DNA from: Bacteriovoracaceae bacterium
GTDB lineage: Bacteria > Bdellovibrionota > UBA1018
Reading direction: 5' to 3'
Length of the DNA: 5,883 nucleotides
NCBI GenBank assembly: GCA_023250755.1
Contig: JAHFAC010000131.1
Coordinates: 1-5,883, forward strand
Part shown: positions 5,580 through 5,883 of the stretch, one piece after another
How the letters are laid out: every line of letters starts with the position of its first letter
How positions within the stretch are numbered: position 1 is the first letter of the stretch
Position numbers and translations under genes: made by a program
The notes under the pieces: model-generated
Database searches by the model: none
The model's input: only the letters and a program-made list of their open reading frames with translations
What the model was told of the DNA's origin: nothing

Positions 5580-5883
5580 CTTGCTTAAACGAGCTTAGCG
5601 ACAAACTTTTCATCACTTCTTTGCTATCTCCCGCTATGACTATCAAGAGATGGCTGAGATCAAAATCTTTTTTCACCGCACTCGAGACATCAGGGGCCGT
5701 GACCGCACTAATTCTAGGAACAAACTCATTTAAATAGTCTGGACCCATTCCCAAGAGGTCTCCCATCGCCCAGCGGGATGCCACGGCTGAAAGGGTCGAC
5801 ACACTGAGCGGGAATCCCCCCATCAAATAATCCTTGGCCATCCGCACCTCATCCGCCGGAATAGGCCCCTGCTTGAGCTCATG
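5548..5883 (-). CDS. M16-family zinc peptidase, C-terminal end, cut by window edge
   Basis: The reading frame is open from the right edge to a TGA at 5548-5550, giving 111 C-terminal residues; the start lies outside. The segment I-P-A-D-E-V-R-M-A-K-D-Y-L-M-G-G-F-P-L, then an alanine-rich helix, D-Y-L-N-E-F and I-S-A-V-T-A-P-D-V, and finally L-L-I-V-I-A-G-D matches the C-terminal half of pitrilysin/insulinase-type (M16) peptidases, often secreted or periplasmic in Gram-negatives. The H-x-x-E-H zinc motif lies in the N-terminal half, so I cannot tell an active subunit from the inactive partner that usually pairs with it. A GTG at 5845-5847 could be mistaken for a start, but the family similarity continues upstream of it. 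The gene ends inside the bactofilin gene, with no terminator hairpin visible between them. Confidence 0.85.
   Translation of the reverse strand, partial: HELKQGPIPADEVRMAKDYLMGGFPLSVSTLSAVASRWAMGDLLGMGPDYLNEFVPRISAVTAPDVSSAVKKDFDLSHLLIVIAGDSKEVMKSLSLSSFKQVKKVSVKDLL

Noticed and set aside
5845..5847. GTG as start of a separate 99-residue gene
   Set aside because: M16 similarity (I-P-A-D-E before V-R-M-A-K) continues upstream to the window edge, so it is an internal valine codon of a truncated gene.

Overview
The window reads as chromosomal DNA of moderate GC content from a Gram-negative bacterium. The signs are an exported protein with a Sec signal peptide, an M16 peptidase, an LpxH-like metallophosphoesterase, a bactofilin, and a receiver-type protein fused to a long coiled coil. 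The last two recall the deltaproteobacterial lineages (Myxococcota, Bdellovibrionota and relatives). That placement is a low-confidence inference from gene content. I see no rRNA, tRNA, mobile element, CRISPR array or origin, and no gene-free stretch longer than about 100 bases.

Layout. Bases 1-203 (minus) hold the N-terminus of a secreted protein that runs off the left edge. Bases 307-4363 (minus) form a compact three-gene block, read right to left: a degenerate receiver plus coiled-coil protein (2933-4363), a receiver-GGDEF diguanylate cyclase (1418-2920), and a calcineurin-like metallophosphoesterase (307-1425). The first two are 12 bases apart, and the last two overlap by 8 bases with a strong Shine-Dalgarno sequence inside the upstream gene. 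Co-transcription and translational coupling are therefore very likely. A 69-base divergent gap (4364-4432) separates this block from a plus-strand pair: a single-pass membrane protein (4433-5182) and a bactofilin (5190-5579), 7 bases apart. The bactofilin runs tail-to-tail into the 3' end of an M16-family peptidase gene (5548-5883, minus, cut by the right edge). These two genes overlap by 32 bases.

How the genes may work together (inference). Bactofilins are polymerising scaffolds that often localise envelope proteins through a membrane-anchored partner; the 249-residue membrane protein fits that place. The divergent block makes a likely protein-interaction scaffold with a non-phosphorylatable receiver, as in the polarity proteins FrzS and AglZ, followed by an apparently active and product-inhibitable c-di-GMP synthase. 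A shared theme of spatial organisation, surface behaviour or envelope control is plausible but not shown by sequence. The coupled phosphoesterase has the full metal-binding motif set of the LpxH-like fold plus an unusually large hydrophobic insertion, so its substrate is open.
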